This document shows positions 52,741 to 61,525 of a stretch of 64,000 bases of DNA, piece after piece. A model generated the notes under the pieces. That model did no database searches, had not been told where the DNA came from, and worked only from the letters and a program-made list of their open reading frames with translations. The stretch is from Methylocystis parvus OBBP (lineage in GTDB: Bacteria; Pseudomonadota; Alphaproteobacteria; Rhizobiales; Beijerinckiaceae). Position 1 is the first letter of the stretch, and each line of letters begins with the position of its first letter. Made by a program: the position numbers and the translations under genes. The DNA lies in the NCBI RefSeq assembly GCF_027571405.1, contig NZ_CP092968.1, forward strand, positions 372,001 to 436,000, in the 5' to 3' direction.

Positions 52741-53556
52741 TTAGCGAGAAGCGCTGCGCTTCGCCGGCGTCGTTTGAATGTCGCGCCAGGTGTCCGACTG
52801 CGAGATCATCTGGCGGATGGAGGCGACGTTCTGCGCGGCGTCGATCGGCGCGAGATCGCGGCGGGACCATTCCTCCGCCTCGGGGAATTTGCCCTGCAAG
52901 GCGAGCACGAGCGCCAAATTCTGGCGCACGCGCATATCGGCGGTCGGCTGGTTCGCAGCGAGGCGAAGCGTCTCTTCCGCGCGCGGCAGGTTCTTGGCGA
53001 GCGCGTATGAGAGGCCGAGATTCGAGAGCACCGTGGGCTCGTTGGGGCGGATTTTGAGCGCCTGCTCATAATAGCCGCGTGCGGCGTCGTGGTCGCCGAG
53101 GCGGTCGGCGAGCGAGCCCTGCGTCGAGAGAATCGACCAATCCGGGCGCTCGGGCGTATGCGCCTTGCGCAGCACCTCCGCGGCCTGCATCACGTTGCCG
53201 CCATCGGCCAGCGCCTTGCCATAGGCGCCGAGGACCTTCATATCCTCGGGATAACTGATCGCGAGTCCCTGCAGCACGGCGACCGCCTGCTGATTCTGGT
53301 CGAGCGCTTGCAAAGCTTTGGCGTAGGTCAGAGCGGTGGCCTTGTCCTTCGGGTTGCGGTCATAGCGCTGGCCCCAATCCTCGGCGAAGCGGCGCAACTG
53401 GCCTTCATCCGTCGGCAAGGCCGTCGAAGAACCGCCGAACGAAGCGGTAAAATCGGTTATTGCGGGTTTGCTGTTGCAGCCCGAAAGGCCCGTCAGCACG
53501 GTCAACGCAATCGCGAGGAGGGGCTGTTTGGGGAGGGAAGGGAGCGCCCTGGTCAC
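52741..53556 (-). CDS. TadD-like TPR lipoprotein
   Basis: A 271-residue lipoprotein: signal and lipobox LSGC (C27), then a region with TPR repeats (AVAVLQGLAISYPEDMKVLG, DHDAARGYYEQALKIRPNEP, LSYALAKNLPRAEETLRLAA). TadD proteins of this size assist Flp pilus assembly, mainly secretin assembly in the outer membrane. It is encoded alone, far from other tad genes visible here except the fragment at the left edge. Confidence 0.8.
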   Translation of the reverse strand: MTRALPSLPKQPLLAIALTVLTGLSGCNSKPAITDFTASFGGSSTALPTDEGQLRRFAEDWGQRYDRNPKDKATALTYAKALQALDQNQQAVAVLQGLAISYPEDMKVLGAYGKALADGGNVMQAAEVLRKAHTPERPDWSILSTQGSLADRLGDHDAARGYYEQALKIRPNEPTVLSNLGLSYALAKNLPRAEETLRLAANQPTADMRVRQNLALVLALQGKFPEAEEWSRRDLAPIDAAQNVASIRQMISQSDTWRDIQTTPAKRSASR

Positions 53557-53648
53557 AGCGAATCTGTTCCGATCTGGGTGAAATGACTTCAGAGCCGAGC
53601 AATAAAGCGTTAACCCTAATGGATGCTTAACAAAGGCTAAAAGCGCCG

Positions 53649-55037
53649 ATGACGATGAAGCTCGAGGATTGGTCCGCGGAGGCGACTGCGATTGATTTCG
53701 TGGATAAGGGCCGTTGGCCGCAGGTGAAGGAAAGTCTGCCCGCGGTCGCGGCCGCTCTCGCCGAGGCCACTGGCTTCGAGGGCAAGCCGGGCAGCCAGCT
53801 TATCGTCCCGGCGCTCGACGGCGCCCCGCCGCGCGTCTTTTTCGGCGTCGAAGAGCCCGACGCCAAGAAACGCGACCGTTTTCTCGCCGGGAAACTGGCG
53901 TCCTTGCCGCCGGGGCTCTATCGCTTCGGCGACGGCGTCGCGGATCCCACGACGTCGGCGCTCGCTTTCCTGCTCGCGAGCTACTCCTTCTCCCGCTACG
54001 CCGCGCCAAAGAGTGAGAAGCCCCGTCTTTGCGCGCCGCAGGAAATAGATCGCGCCCGCGTCGAGCGCATCGCCGCCGCCGTCGCCCTGGGGCGCGATCT
54101 CGTCAACACGCCGGCGAATGATATGGGGCCGGAGGCTTTGGCCGAAGCGGCTCTGGCGCTCGCCGCGAAACATGGCGCGCAGTCGCGCGTGATTGTCGGC
54201 GACGCCCTGCTCGCCGAGAATTTCCCGCTGATTCACGCCGTTGGCCGCGCCTCCGCGCAGGCGCCCCGGCTCGTGGAGTTCACGCACGGCCCCGAGGACG
54301 GGCTGAAGGTGACGTTGGTCGGCAAGGGCGTCTGCTACGACACGGGCGGTCTCGATATCAAACCGTCCTCCGCCATGGCGCTCATGAAGAAGGATATGGG
54401 CGGCGCGGCGACGACTCTCGCGCTCGCCGCCATGCTGATGGATGGCCGCGTTCCCGTGCGGCTGCGCGTATTGCTGCCGATCGTCGAAAATTCGATTTCG
54501 TCGAACGCGTTCCGCACCGGCGACATTTATCGCAGCCGTAAGGGGTTGACGGTCGAGATCGGCAATACCGATGCGGAAGGGCGCCTGATCCTCGCCGACG
54601 CGCTTGCCTATGCGAGCGAGGATCAGCCCGATCTCCTGTTCAACTTCGCGACGCTGACCGGCGCCGCGCGCGTGGCGCTCGGGCCGGAGTTGCCGCCCTT
54701 TTTTACGGGCGATGACGCGCTCGCCGAGGAGATCGCCGCGCATGGCCGCGCCGTGAACGATCCCGTCTGGCGCCTGCCGCTCTGGGACAATTACGACAAC
54801 GGGCTCGACGGCAAGATTTCCGATCTCGTCAGCGTCACGAGCGGCGGTTTTTCGGGCTCCATCGTCGCCGCGCTCTTTCTGCGCCGGTTCGTGAGCGATC
54901 CGACGCGCTGGGCGCATTTCGACGTCTATTGCTGGAACCCCTCGACCAGGCCTGGGCGGCCCGAGGGCGGCGAGGTGCAGAGCGCGCGTCTGCTTTATCA
55001 ACTCATCGAAGATCGCGCGCTGCGCGGGAAGGCTTAA
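53649..55037 (+). CDS. M17 leucyl aminopeptidase
   Basis: A 462-residue cytosolic aminopeptidase. The metal and catalytic residues lie in GKGVCYDTGGLDIKPSSAMA (lysine ligand/active lysine), KKDMGGAATTLALA, and the M17 hallmark NTDAEGRLILADAL. The N-terminal 150 residues are the regulatory domain. It likely trims peptides from protein turnover. It is the first gene of a run with the NlpC/P60 gene (5 bp gap) and the MaoC gene, all co-directional. Confidence 0.95.
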   Translation: MTMKLEDWSAEATAIDFVDKGRWPQVKESLPAVAAALAEATGFEGKPGSQLIVPALDGAPPRVFFGVEEPDAKKRDRFLAGKLASLPPGLYRFGDGVADPTTSALAFLLASYSFSRYAAPKSEKPRLCAPQEIDRARVERIAAAVALGRDLVNTPANDMGPEALAEAALALAAKHGAQSRVIVGDALLAENFPLIHAVGRASAQAPRLVEFTHGPEDGLKVTLVGKGVCYDTGGLDIKPSSAMALMKKDMGGAATTLALAAMLMDGRVPVRLRVLLPIVENSISSNAFRTGDIYRSRKGLTVEIGNTDAEGRLILADALAYASEDQPDLLFNFATLTGAARVALGPELPPFFTGDDALAEEIAAHGRAVNDPVWRLPLWDNYDNGLDGKISDLVSVTSGGFSGSIVAALFLRRFVSDPTRWAHFDVYCWNPSTRPGRPEGGEVQSARLLYQLIEDRALRGKA

Positions 55038-55041
55038 AAGA

Positions 55042-55893
55042 TTGAGCGAGACATTCGACCGGCGGCTCACGCCCGCGCGGCCCGACCTTGCGGCCGCTTA
55101 TCTGAAAGGCCGCGTCGCGGCCGATCAATATGTCGAAGGCGCGGTGATGGAGGTGAAAGACGGCGTGATCGACATGCGTCGCGAACCCCGTCCCGATTGC
55201 CCGATCGACACGCAGGCTCTCTATGGCGAGCGCGTGACGGTCTATGACGAGATCGAAGGCTGGGCCTGGTCGCAACTCGGCCGCGACGGCTATGTCGGCT
55301 GGATTGCGGCCAACGCCCTGTGGAGCGAATTGCGTTCGCCGACGCATCGCGTCTGCGTGCCGCGCACTTTCGTCTATCCCGCGGCGAGCATCAAACAGCC
55401 GCCCCTGCTTGCGCTGCCGCTCAGCGCGGAAGTGGAGATCGTCGAGGAGCGCGACAACTTCTTCGTCATGCGCGATCTCGGTTTTGTCTGGCGCCCCCAT
55501 CTCGCGCCGCTCGACAAGCCGGCGAGCGACTTCGTCGCCGTCGCCGAGACGCTGATCGGCGCGCCTTATTTATGGGGCGGCAAATCCTGGATCGGCGTCG
55601 ATTGTTCCGGGCTGGTGCAGATTTCGCTGGCTTCGACTGGCGCCGAGGCGCCGCGCGACAGCGACATGCAGGAGGCGCAACTCGGCCGGCGCGTCGAGCT
55701 GAGCGCCCCGCTTCAGCGAGGCGATCTGATCTTCTGGAAAGGTCATGTGGGAATCATGCGCGACGCAACCACGCTGCTGCACGCAAACGGCGCGCATATG
55801 CTCGTCTCCAGCGAGCCGCTGGAGCTCGTTCGGGCGCGCAATTTGTCGGCGGGCGCGGGCGACATCACCTCGGTGAAGCGCTTGGAAGGCTGA
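55042..55893 (+). CDS. NlpC/P60 peptidase with SH3-like domains
   Basis: A 283-residue cysteine peptidase. SH3-like segments at about 30-155 (YGERVTVYDEIEGWAWSQLG, RDGYVGWI) precede the catalytic domain with C188 (DCSGLVQ), H235 (KGHVGIM) and a polar H247 (LLHANGAH). Such enzymes cleave peptidoglycan stem peptides, often recycled wall peptides. It has no signal peptide, so a cytosolic role is likely. It starts with TTG at 55042, 5 bp after the aminopeptidase stop, in line with wall-peptide degradation by the two enzymes. Confidence 0.9.
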   Translation: MSETFDRRLTPARPDLAAAYLKGRVAADQYVEGAVMEVKDGVIDMRREPRPDCPIDTQALYGERVTVYDEIEGWAWSQLGRDGYVGWIAANALWSELRSPTHRVCVPRTFVYPAASIKQPPLLALPLSAEVEIVEERDNFFVMRDLGFVWRPHLAPLDKPASDFVAVAETLIGAPYLWGGKSWIGVDCSGLVQISLASTGAEAPRDSDMQEAQLGRRVELSAPLQRGDLIFWKGHVGIMRDATTLLHANGAHMLVSSEPLELVRARNLSAGAGDITSVKRLEG

Positions 55894-55901
55894 ACGGCGC
55901 G

Positions 55902-56375
55902 ATGTCGAGGACCGTCTATTTCGAAGACCTTCACACAGGCCTGCGTTTCAAGTCGGAGCCATTCGACATGACCGAAGAGGGCCTGATCCGCTTTTCGCGC
56001 GACAACGACCCTCAGTTTTTTCACGTCGACCCGGAGGCCGCGAAAGAAAGCATTTTCGGCGGCCTGATCGCGAGCGGATGGCAAACTGGCGCCCTGACGC
56101 TGCGCGCCTTGTTGGAAGGCTGCGGCATGACATTCGCTGGCGGCGTCGTCGGCATGGACGCGCATCTTTCCTGGAAGCGTCCGGTGCGGCCGGGAGATCG
56201 CCTGCACATCGAGGGCGAGATCACGAAACTGCGCGCTTCGCGCTCACAACCGGATCGCGGCTTCGTCACTTTCAAAGCGGCGACGTTGAACGGCGCAGGC
56301 GAAATCGTGCAGACGATCGAGGCGACGATGCTCGCCTTCCGCGATCCGGCGCGCGAGGCGAACCGCGAGCGTTGA
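55902..56375 (+). CDS. MaoC-family (hotdog-fold) dehydratase
   Basis: A 157-residue single-hotdog protein. YFEDLHTGLRFKSEPFDMTE and the active-site region FSRDNDPQFFHVDPEAAKES, with D and H in the hydratase-2 motif, are followed by FGGLIASGWQTGAL. Members hydrate enoyl-CoA thioesters; the substrate here is unknown. The start ATG at 55902 lies 8 bp after the NlpC/P60 stop. It is probably co-transcribed, but it has no evident tie to peptide metabolism. Confidence 0.88.
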   Translation: MSRTVYFEDLHTGLRFKSEPFDMTEEGLIRFSRDNDPQFFHVDPEAAKESIFGGLIASGWQTGALTLRALLEGCGMTFAGGVVGMDAHLSWKRPVRPGDRLHIEGEITKLRASRSQPDRGFVTFKAATLNGAGEIVQTIEATMLAFRDPAREANRER

Positions 56376-56381
56376 TCGGAC

Positions 56382-57188
56382 TCAGCGTATTTTGACGAAG
56401 GACCGCAGAAGCCGTTTCGTGGCGACGATGCCCGCGACGGCGGAGCCGCGCGTCAAATCGGCGCTCGGATTGCCGTTTGAAAAGCCGGCGCCGAAATCGG
56501 TGACGACGGCGATGCCCGAGAAAAGCAGGCCGTAACGACGCGCAAGGATGGCTTCGGGGATGATCGTCCAGCCGAGAATGTCGGCGCCAAGTTGCCGCGC
56601 AACCTTTGCTTCTGCCGGCGTCTCGAAGCTCGGGCCGGAGAACCACATCATCACGCCTTCGTGAACCGCGACGCCAGCCGTCGCAGCGGCGGTTTTGATG
56701 CGTCGCAGAAGCCGTTTGTCATAGGCCTCGTTCATGTTGATCATCGCCTTGCCGCCGGCCGGCGCGCCGATGAGGGGGTTGAGGCCCGTAAAATTGATGT
56801 GATCCGTCACGAGGACGATGCTGCTCGGCACGAGATCCGCTTGCACGGAGAGAACGAGGCCGGTGCACAGGACATAGCGAACGCCGAGCAGGGTGAGAGT
56901 CTCGAGCGCCGAGGCCATCAGGCTCGGGTCGCCCGTTTCATGGAACGTCGAACTTCCCTTGAGGATGACCGTGGGCAAACCGTCGATCATCGAAACGATG
57001 AGCTCGCCGTCCTCCACGCCCGATCCGACCGGGAAACCCGGCAATTCGGCATATGGGATCGTCGCGACGCGTTCACCGAGATCGGCGACGCCGAAAAACA
57101 CTCTGCCGAGAATGAATGCCGTATCGATCGCGCCGATCTCGCAACGCGACTGGATGATAGCGGCTGCTTCCTCGGCGGGCGTTGTCAT
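56382..57188 (-). CDS. Divergent PNP/MTAP-family nucleoside phosphorylase
   Basis: A 268-residue protein with the PNP family-2 pattern: VTDHINFTGLNPLIG and GPSFETPAEAKVARQLGADI are clear. Several canonical residues differ. The TNAAGG motif reads CTGLVLSVQ, the phosphate-site GRFHxYEG reads GSSTFHETG, and the base-binding Asn of PNP (ITN) is D231 (VVTDFGAG), as in MTAP-type enzymes that prefer adenine nucleosides. The acceptor may thus be MTA-like or the protein may not be a phosphorylase at all. The end of the gene faces the MaoC gene, convergent. Confidence 0.72.
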   Translation of the reverse strand: MTTPAEEAAAIIQSRCEIGAIDTAFILGRVFFGVADLGERVATIPYAELPGFPVGSGVEDGELIVSMIDGLPTVILKGSSTFHETGDPSLMASALETLTLLGVRYVLCTGLVLSVQADLVPSSIVLVTDHINFTGLNPLIGAPAGGKAMINMNEAYDKRLLRRIKTAAATAGVAVHEGVMMWFSGPSFETPAEAKVARQLGADILGWTIIPEAILARRYGLLFSGIAVVTDFGAGFSNGNPSADLTRGSAVAGIVATKRLLRSFVKIR

Positions 57189-57274
57189 TTCATCCTCTGA
57201 AGATCGGGCGAATCATGCTGGGAAATTTCCCAAACCTTGCAGCCACTATAGCTGCGATCAAGCGTGCATAATGT

Positions 57275-58915
57275 CTAAACCATTTTGCCGACACGCGAAT
57301 TTTCTTCAGTCAATTCTGATTGATTCCGAAAAGCGGCGGCAAAAAGCGCTTTCGTATAGTCATTTTCAGGCTGAGAGAAAACTTTTGCCGCAGGGCCAGT
57401 CTCTACTACTTTTCCGTGCCGCATGACAATAAGCTCGCCCGCCAAGGCTTTGACCACGCGTAAGTCGTGGCTAATGAAGAGATAAGCCAAAGCGCGCCGC
57501 CGCTGGAGGTCGCGCAGCAGGTCGATGATCTGCGCCTGCACCGACATGTCGAGCGCCGATGTCGGCTCGTCCAGCACGACGAATTTCGGTTCGAGCACCA
57601 TTGCGCGGGCGATGGCGATGCGCTGACGCTGGCCGCCCGAGAATTCATGCGGATAGCGATCCATCGTCGCCGGATCGAGCCCCGTCTCCTTCAATGCGCG
57701 CGCGACGATCTCGCGCTGCTCGTCGAGACCGAGTTCCGGACGCTGTACGGTGAGGCCTTCGGCGACGATCTCGGCCACGGACATTCGCGGCGAAAGCGAA
57801 CCATAGGGGTCCTGAAACACAATTTGCATGTCGCGCCGAAGCGGACGCATCTGAGCGACGCTCTTGCCGTCGATGCGCGAACCGAGAAAGACGATGGGGC
57901 CGTCCGAACGGATCATGCGCAACATGGCGAGGGCGAGCGTCGTCTTGCCCGAGCCGGATTCCCCGACGACGCCGACCGTCCCGCCGGCGCGGACGGTGAC
58001 GCTGACGCCATCGACGGCTTTGATATAGTCGACGGTGCGTCGCATGAAGCCGCGCTTGATGGGGAACCACACGCGAAGATCGTCCGCCGAAATGACGACA
58101 GGCGCATCCGCCTCCTCGACGACGGGCGCGCCCTTGGGCTCAGCGGTGAGAAGCGCCTTCGTATAGGGGTGGCTCGGCGCGGTGAAGACGGTCTGCACTT
58201 CTCCGCTCTCCACCACGCGTCCCTTCTGCATCACGCAGACAGTGTCGGCGAAACGGCGCACGAGATTGAGGTCATGCGTGATGAACAGGATTGCCATGCC
58301 GTAGGTCTGCTGGAGCCGCTCCAGCAGCGCGATAATTTGCGCCTGCACGGTGACGTCGAGCGCCGTAGTCGGCTCGTCGGCGATCAGCAAATCGGGCTTG
58401 TTGGCGAGCGACATGGCGATCATGACGCGCTGACGCTGGCCGCCGGAGAGCTGGTGCGGATAGGCGCCGAGACGCGCCTCCGGGTTCGGTATGCCGACTT
58501 CGGTGAGGAGTTCGACAACGCGCTTGCGCGTCGCCTCCTGGCCGCGCATGCCGTGAAGCTCGAGGATCTCCGCGATCTGCCGCTCGATCGTGTGCAACGG
58601 ATTGAGGGAGGTCATGGGCTCCTGAAAGACCATGGTGATGCGCGCGCCGCGAATGGCGCGCAGCTCGCTCTCGCTCACCTTCAACATGTCCTGGCCGCCA
58701 AAGAGCGCCTGGCCAGTCGCTATGGCGCCCGGCGGCAGCAGGCGGACGATCGAGAGCGCGCTGATCGATTTGCCGGAGCCGGATTCGCCGACGAGGGCGA
58801 GCGTCTTGCCGCGCTCGACGGAGAAGGAAACGCGATCGACGGCGACGGTCTCCCGCCCGCCCTGCAGGAAGGAGACGGAAAGGTCGCGGACGTCGAGGAG
58901 GGGGGAGGAGGTCAT
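57275..58915 (-). CDS. yejF: Oligopeptide ABC transporter, dual ATPase subunit YejF type
   Basis: A 546-residue protein with two ABC ATPase domains. The first has [17 protein letters not shown] and [13 protein letters not shown], the second [15 protein letters not shown] and [13 protein letters not shown], each with [11 protein letters not shown] or [10 protein letters not shown]. This is the fused DppD/DppF-like arrangement of Yej systems, which energises uptake of oligopeptides and microcin C. Its ATG shares an A with the TAA of the small upstream gene (TAATG), so translation is coupled. Confidence 0.93.
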   Translation of the reverse strand: MTSSPLLDVRDLSVSFLQGGRETVAVDRVSFSVERGKTLALVGESGSGKSISALSIVRLLPPGAIATGQALFGGQDMLKVSESELRAIRGARITMVFQEPMTSLNPLHTIERQIAEILELHGMRGQEATRKRVVELLTEVGIPNPEARLGAYPHQLSGGQRQRVMIAMSLANKPDLLIADEPTTALDVTVQAQIIALLERLQQTYGMAILFITHDLNLVRRFADTVCVMQKGRVVESGEVQTVFTAPSHPYTKALLTAEPKGAPVVEEADAPVVISADDLRVWFPIKRGFMRRTVDYIKAVDGVSVTVRAGGTVGVVGESGSGKTTLALAMLRMIRSDGPIVFLGSRIDGKSVAQMRPLRRDMQIVFQDPYGSLSPRMSVAEIVAEGLTVQRPELGLDEQREIVARALKETGLDPATMDRYPHEFSGGQRQRIAIARAMVLEPKFVVLDEPTSALDMSVQAQIIDLLRDLQRRRALAYLFISHDLRVVKALAGELIVMRHGKVVETGPAAKVFSQPENDYTKALFAAAFRNQSELTEENSRVGKMV

Positions 58916-59109
58916 TATCCCTCTCGATCATTCGATTTCGTGGCCGGGACGGAGCCCGGCCTTTCCGGCGCCGTCGCGGAAGCGCCTTCCTTCCGTTCGA
59001 TCGTGATCATGACCAATGAATTCAAGGGGATGCCTTCGCGCAGATCTTCCGGCGGCCTCGCCGCCGGATAGTGCTTGTAAACGATGCGCCTGGTTCGTGC
59101 GTTCGTCAC
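58915..59109 (-). CDS. Small conserved-looking ORF between yejE and yejF
   Basis: A 64-residue protein, MTNARTRRIVYKHYPAARPP then EDLREGIPLNSLVMITIERK, with a Pro/Ala-rich tail. It starts with an ATG overlapping the yejE stop (59106-59109) and its TAA overlaps the yejF ATG (58915). Both joints look like translational coupling, so it is likely expressed. The start resembles small antitoxin-like or DUF proteins with a YPAA-P-E-LR segment, but I cannot name the family. A regulator or assembly factor of the transporter is possible. Confidence 0.65.
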   Translation of the reverse strand: MTNARTRRIVYKHYPAARPPEDLREGIPLNSLVMITIERKEGASATAPERPGSVPATKSNDREG

Positions 59110-60272
59110 CGGAAATTCTTTCTCGGATCGAAGGCGTCGCGCACGGCCTCGCCGATGAAGACGAGCAGCGACAGCATGAGCGCGATGATGGCGAAGCCGG
59201 CGAGGCCCAGCCAGGGAGCCTGGAGATTGGATTTGCCCTGAAGAAGCAGTTCGCCGAGCGAGGGCGAGCCGGGCGGCAGGCCGAAGCCCAGAAAGTCCAG
59301 GGCGGTCAGGGTCGTGATCGACGAGTTCAGGATAAAGGGCAGGAAAGTCAGGGTCGCCACCGTCGCATTGGGCAGCAAATGCTTCCAGATGATGCGGAAA
59401 TTGGTGAGGCCCAGGGCGCGGGCCGCGTTGACGTATTCGAAGTTGCGCGCGCGCAGGAACTCCGCGCGCACGACGTGAACGAGCGACACCCAGGAGAAGA
59501 GCAGCAGGATGCCGAGTAGCACGAAGAAGCCGGGCGTCAGGAATGACGAGATGATGATGAGCAGGTAAAGCTGCGGGAGAGACGACCAGACTTCGATGAA
59601 GCGCTGAAAGACAAGGTCGACCCGCCCGCCGAAATAGCCCTGTATCGCGCCTGCGGCGACGCCGACGATGGAGGAGACGGTCGCGAGGATGAGGCCGAAC
59701 AGCACCGATATGCGAAATCCATAGAGCAGGCGCGCGACGACGTCGCGGCCCTGATCGTCCGTGCCGAGCCAGTTATACTCCAGCGCCGCGCAGCCGCGAT
59801 TGGACTCGCCGGGACGCAGCCCCTTGGCGGCGGCGATCGCGCATTGCTTCTGCGTCAGCATCCAGGTGGGCGGCGAGGGCGCGGGTGTCGGCAGTTCGAG
59901 ATTATGAGTATCGTAGGAATAGCGGATAGGCGGCCAGAGCATCCAGCCATGCGCCGCGATCTCGTTCGCGATCACCGGATCGCGATAGTCGGTGCGGGCG
60001 AGGAAGCCGCCGAATTTCTCTTCCGGATATGTCACGAAGACCGGAAAGAGAAGCTGGCCCTTGTACCAGGCGAGGATCGGCTTGTCGTTCGCCAGTATGT
60101 TGGACAGGAGCGACATGACGAAGAGGGTCATGAAGATCCAGAAGGACCAGTAGCCGCGTTTGTTCGCTTTGAAATTGGCGAGGCGTCGCTGGTCGAGGGG
60201 CGAAAGGCGCAGCAGTCCGTCGCGGATAACGGGCGGCGCCAGACGCGTCTCGCTGTCGGTCGTTGCGCTCAT
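59106..60272 (-). CDS. yejE: Oligopeptide ABC transporter permease YejE type
   Basis: A 388-residue inner-membrane permease. A cytoplasmic start and one span (WSFWIFMTLFVMSLLSNIL) are followed by a long periplasmic loop, then the binding-protein-dependent transport domain with IQGYFGGRVDLVFQRFIEVW and EAA-type loop YVNAARALGLTNFRIIWKHL. It pairs with YejB. The gene starts one base after the yejB stop and ends by overlapping the 64-residue ORF. Confidence 0.93.
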   Translation of the reverse strand: MSATTDSETRLAPPVIRDGLLRLSPLDQRRLANFKANKRGYWSFWIFMTLFVMSLLSNILANDKPILAWYKGQLLFPVFVTYPEEKFGGFLARTDYRDPVIANEIAAHGWMLWPPIRYSYDTHNLELPTPAPSPPTWMLTQKQCAIAAAKGLRPGESNRGCAALEYNWLGTDDQGRDVVARLLYGFRISVLFGLILATVSSIVGVAAGAIQGYFGGRVDLVFQRFIEVWSSLPQLYLLIIISSFLTPGFFVLLGILLLFSWVSLVHVVRAEFLRARNFEYVNAARALGLTNFRIIWKHLLPNATVATLTFLPFILNSSITTLTALDFLGFGLPPGSPSLGELLLQGKSNLQAPWLGLAGFAIIALMLSLLVFIGEAVRDAFDPRKNFR

Positions 60273-60273
60273 G

Positions 60274-61386
60274 TCAGACCTCGCGCGTCTCGAAATCGAT
60301 CCGCGGATCGATCCATGTGTATGTGAGGTCGGAGATCAAATTCACCACCAGGCCCAAAAGCGCGAAAATATAGAGATTCGCGAAGACCACCGGATAATCG
60401 CGATTGACGATGCTCTCGAAAGAGAGATAGCCGAGGCCGTCCAGCGAGAAAATGGTCTCGATCAGCACCGATCCGGTCAGGAAGGCGTGGACGAAGGCGC
60501 CTGGAAAGCCGGCGATGACGATGAGCATCGCATTTCGGAAGACATGGCCGTAGAGAACGCGGTTCTCGGTAAGCCCCTTCATCCGCGCCGTCTGCACATA
60601 TTGCTTGCGGATTTCGTCCAGGAAGGAATTCTTTGTCAGGAAGGTCTGTGTTGCGAAGGCGCCGAGCGTCATGGCGCTCACCGGCAGCACGATGTGCCAA
60701 AGATAGTCCTTCATTTTGCCGAACAGCGTGAGTCGGTCGAAATCGTCCGAGGTCAGGCCGCGAAGCGGGAAGATCTGCCAGAAGGAGCCGCCGGCGAAGA
60801 GCACGATCAGCAGCATCGCGAAGAGGAAGCTTGGAATCGCATAGCCGACGATGATGAGATTAGACGTCCATGTGTCGAATCTCGTTCCGTCGCGCACGGC
60901 CTTTGCGATGCCGAGGGGGATGGAAATCGAATAGGAGAGCAGCGTCATCCATAGGCCGAGCGACATGGAGACGGGAAGTTTTTCGCCGATGAGCTTGATG
61001 ACGCTTTCGTCGCGGAAATAGCTGCGGCCAAAATCGAACATCGCGTAATTCTTCACCATCAGAAGAAAACGCTCCCACGCCGGCTTGTCGAAACCGAACT
61101 GCTTTTCGAGCTCCGCAATGAATTTCGGATCGAGGCCCTGGGCGCCGCGATATTTGGAGGCGCTCTCCGCCGCCATCGGACCCGCCTGCGAGGCGCCGCC
61201 CTGGCCGACATCGCCGCCGCCGCCCGAAAAACGTCCGGTCGCGCCGACGTCGAAGCCCTGAAGCTGAGCGATGATGCGTTCGACAGGGCCGCCCGGCGCG
61301 AACTGCACGATGACGAAGGAGATGAGCATGATGCCGAGGATCGTCGGAATCATCAGCAGCACGCGGCGTGCGATATAGGCGCCCAT
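60274..61386 (-). CDS. yejB: Oligopeptide ABC transporter permease YejB type
   Basis: A 370-residue permease, first span YIARRVLLMIPTILGIMLIS at the N-terminus. The DppB-like EAA loop reads YVQTARMKGLTENRVLYGHV, then FRNAMLIVIAGFPG and ETIFSLDGLGYLSFESIVNR. With YejE it makes the inner-membrane channel. A glycine-rich loop after residue 55 (GRFSGGGGDVGQGG) is longer than usual. The gap to yejA is about 139 bp and contains a palindromic repeat. Confidence 0.93.
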   Translation of the reverse strand: MGAYIARRVLLMIPTILGIMLISFVIVQFAPGGPVERIIAQLQGFDVGATGRFSGGGGDVGQGGASQAGPMAAESASKYRGAQGLDPKFIAELEKQFGFDKPAWERFLLMVKNYAMFDFGRSYFRDESVIKLIGEKLPVSMSLGLWMTLLSYSISIPLGIAKAVRDGTRFDTWTSNLIIVGYAIPSFLFAMLLIVLFAGGSFWQIFPLRGLTSDDFDRLTLFGKMKDYLWHIVLPVSAMTLGAFATQTFLTKNSFLDEIRKQYVQTARMKGLTENRVLYGHVFRNAMLIVIAGFPGAFVHAFLTGSVLIETIFSLDGLGYLSFESIVNRDYPVVFANLYIFALLGLVVNLISDLTYTWIDPRIDFETREV

Positions 61387-61397
61387 TCACTCCTCTC

Positions 61398-61503
61398 CAG
61401 ACATCATTCCTGGCGGTCCGAAGGTCGGACCGGGAATCCAGGGGCGGCGACCGCGGCCTTTGCGATGGCGCTGGATTTCCGCTTTTGCGGGAATGACAGC
61501 CGT
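61398..61503. repeat. Dispersed palindromic repeat between yejA and yejB
   Basis: The left part has TCATTCCTGGCGGTCCG, a hairpin GGTCCGAAGGTCGGACC and GGGAATCCAG. The right part has CTGGATTTCCGC and TTTGCGGGAATGACAG. This is the common alphaproteobacterial ATTCC-TGG-CCA-GGAAT palindrome family; it lies inside the operon gap. Confidence 0.65.
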
Positions 61504-61525
61504 CGGGACGCGCCGAAAGACCATG

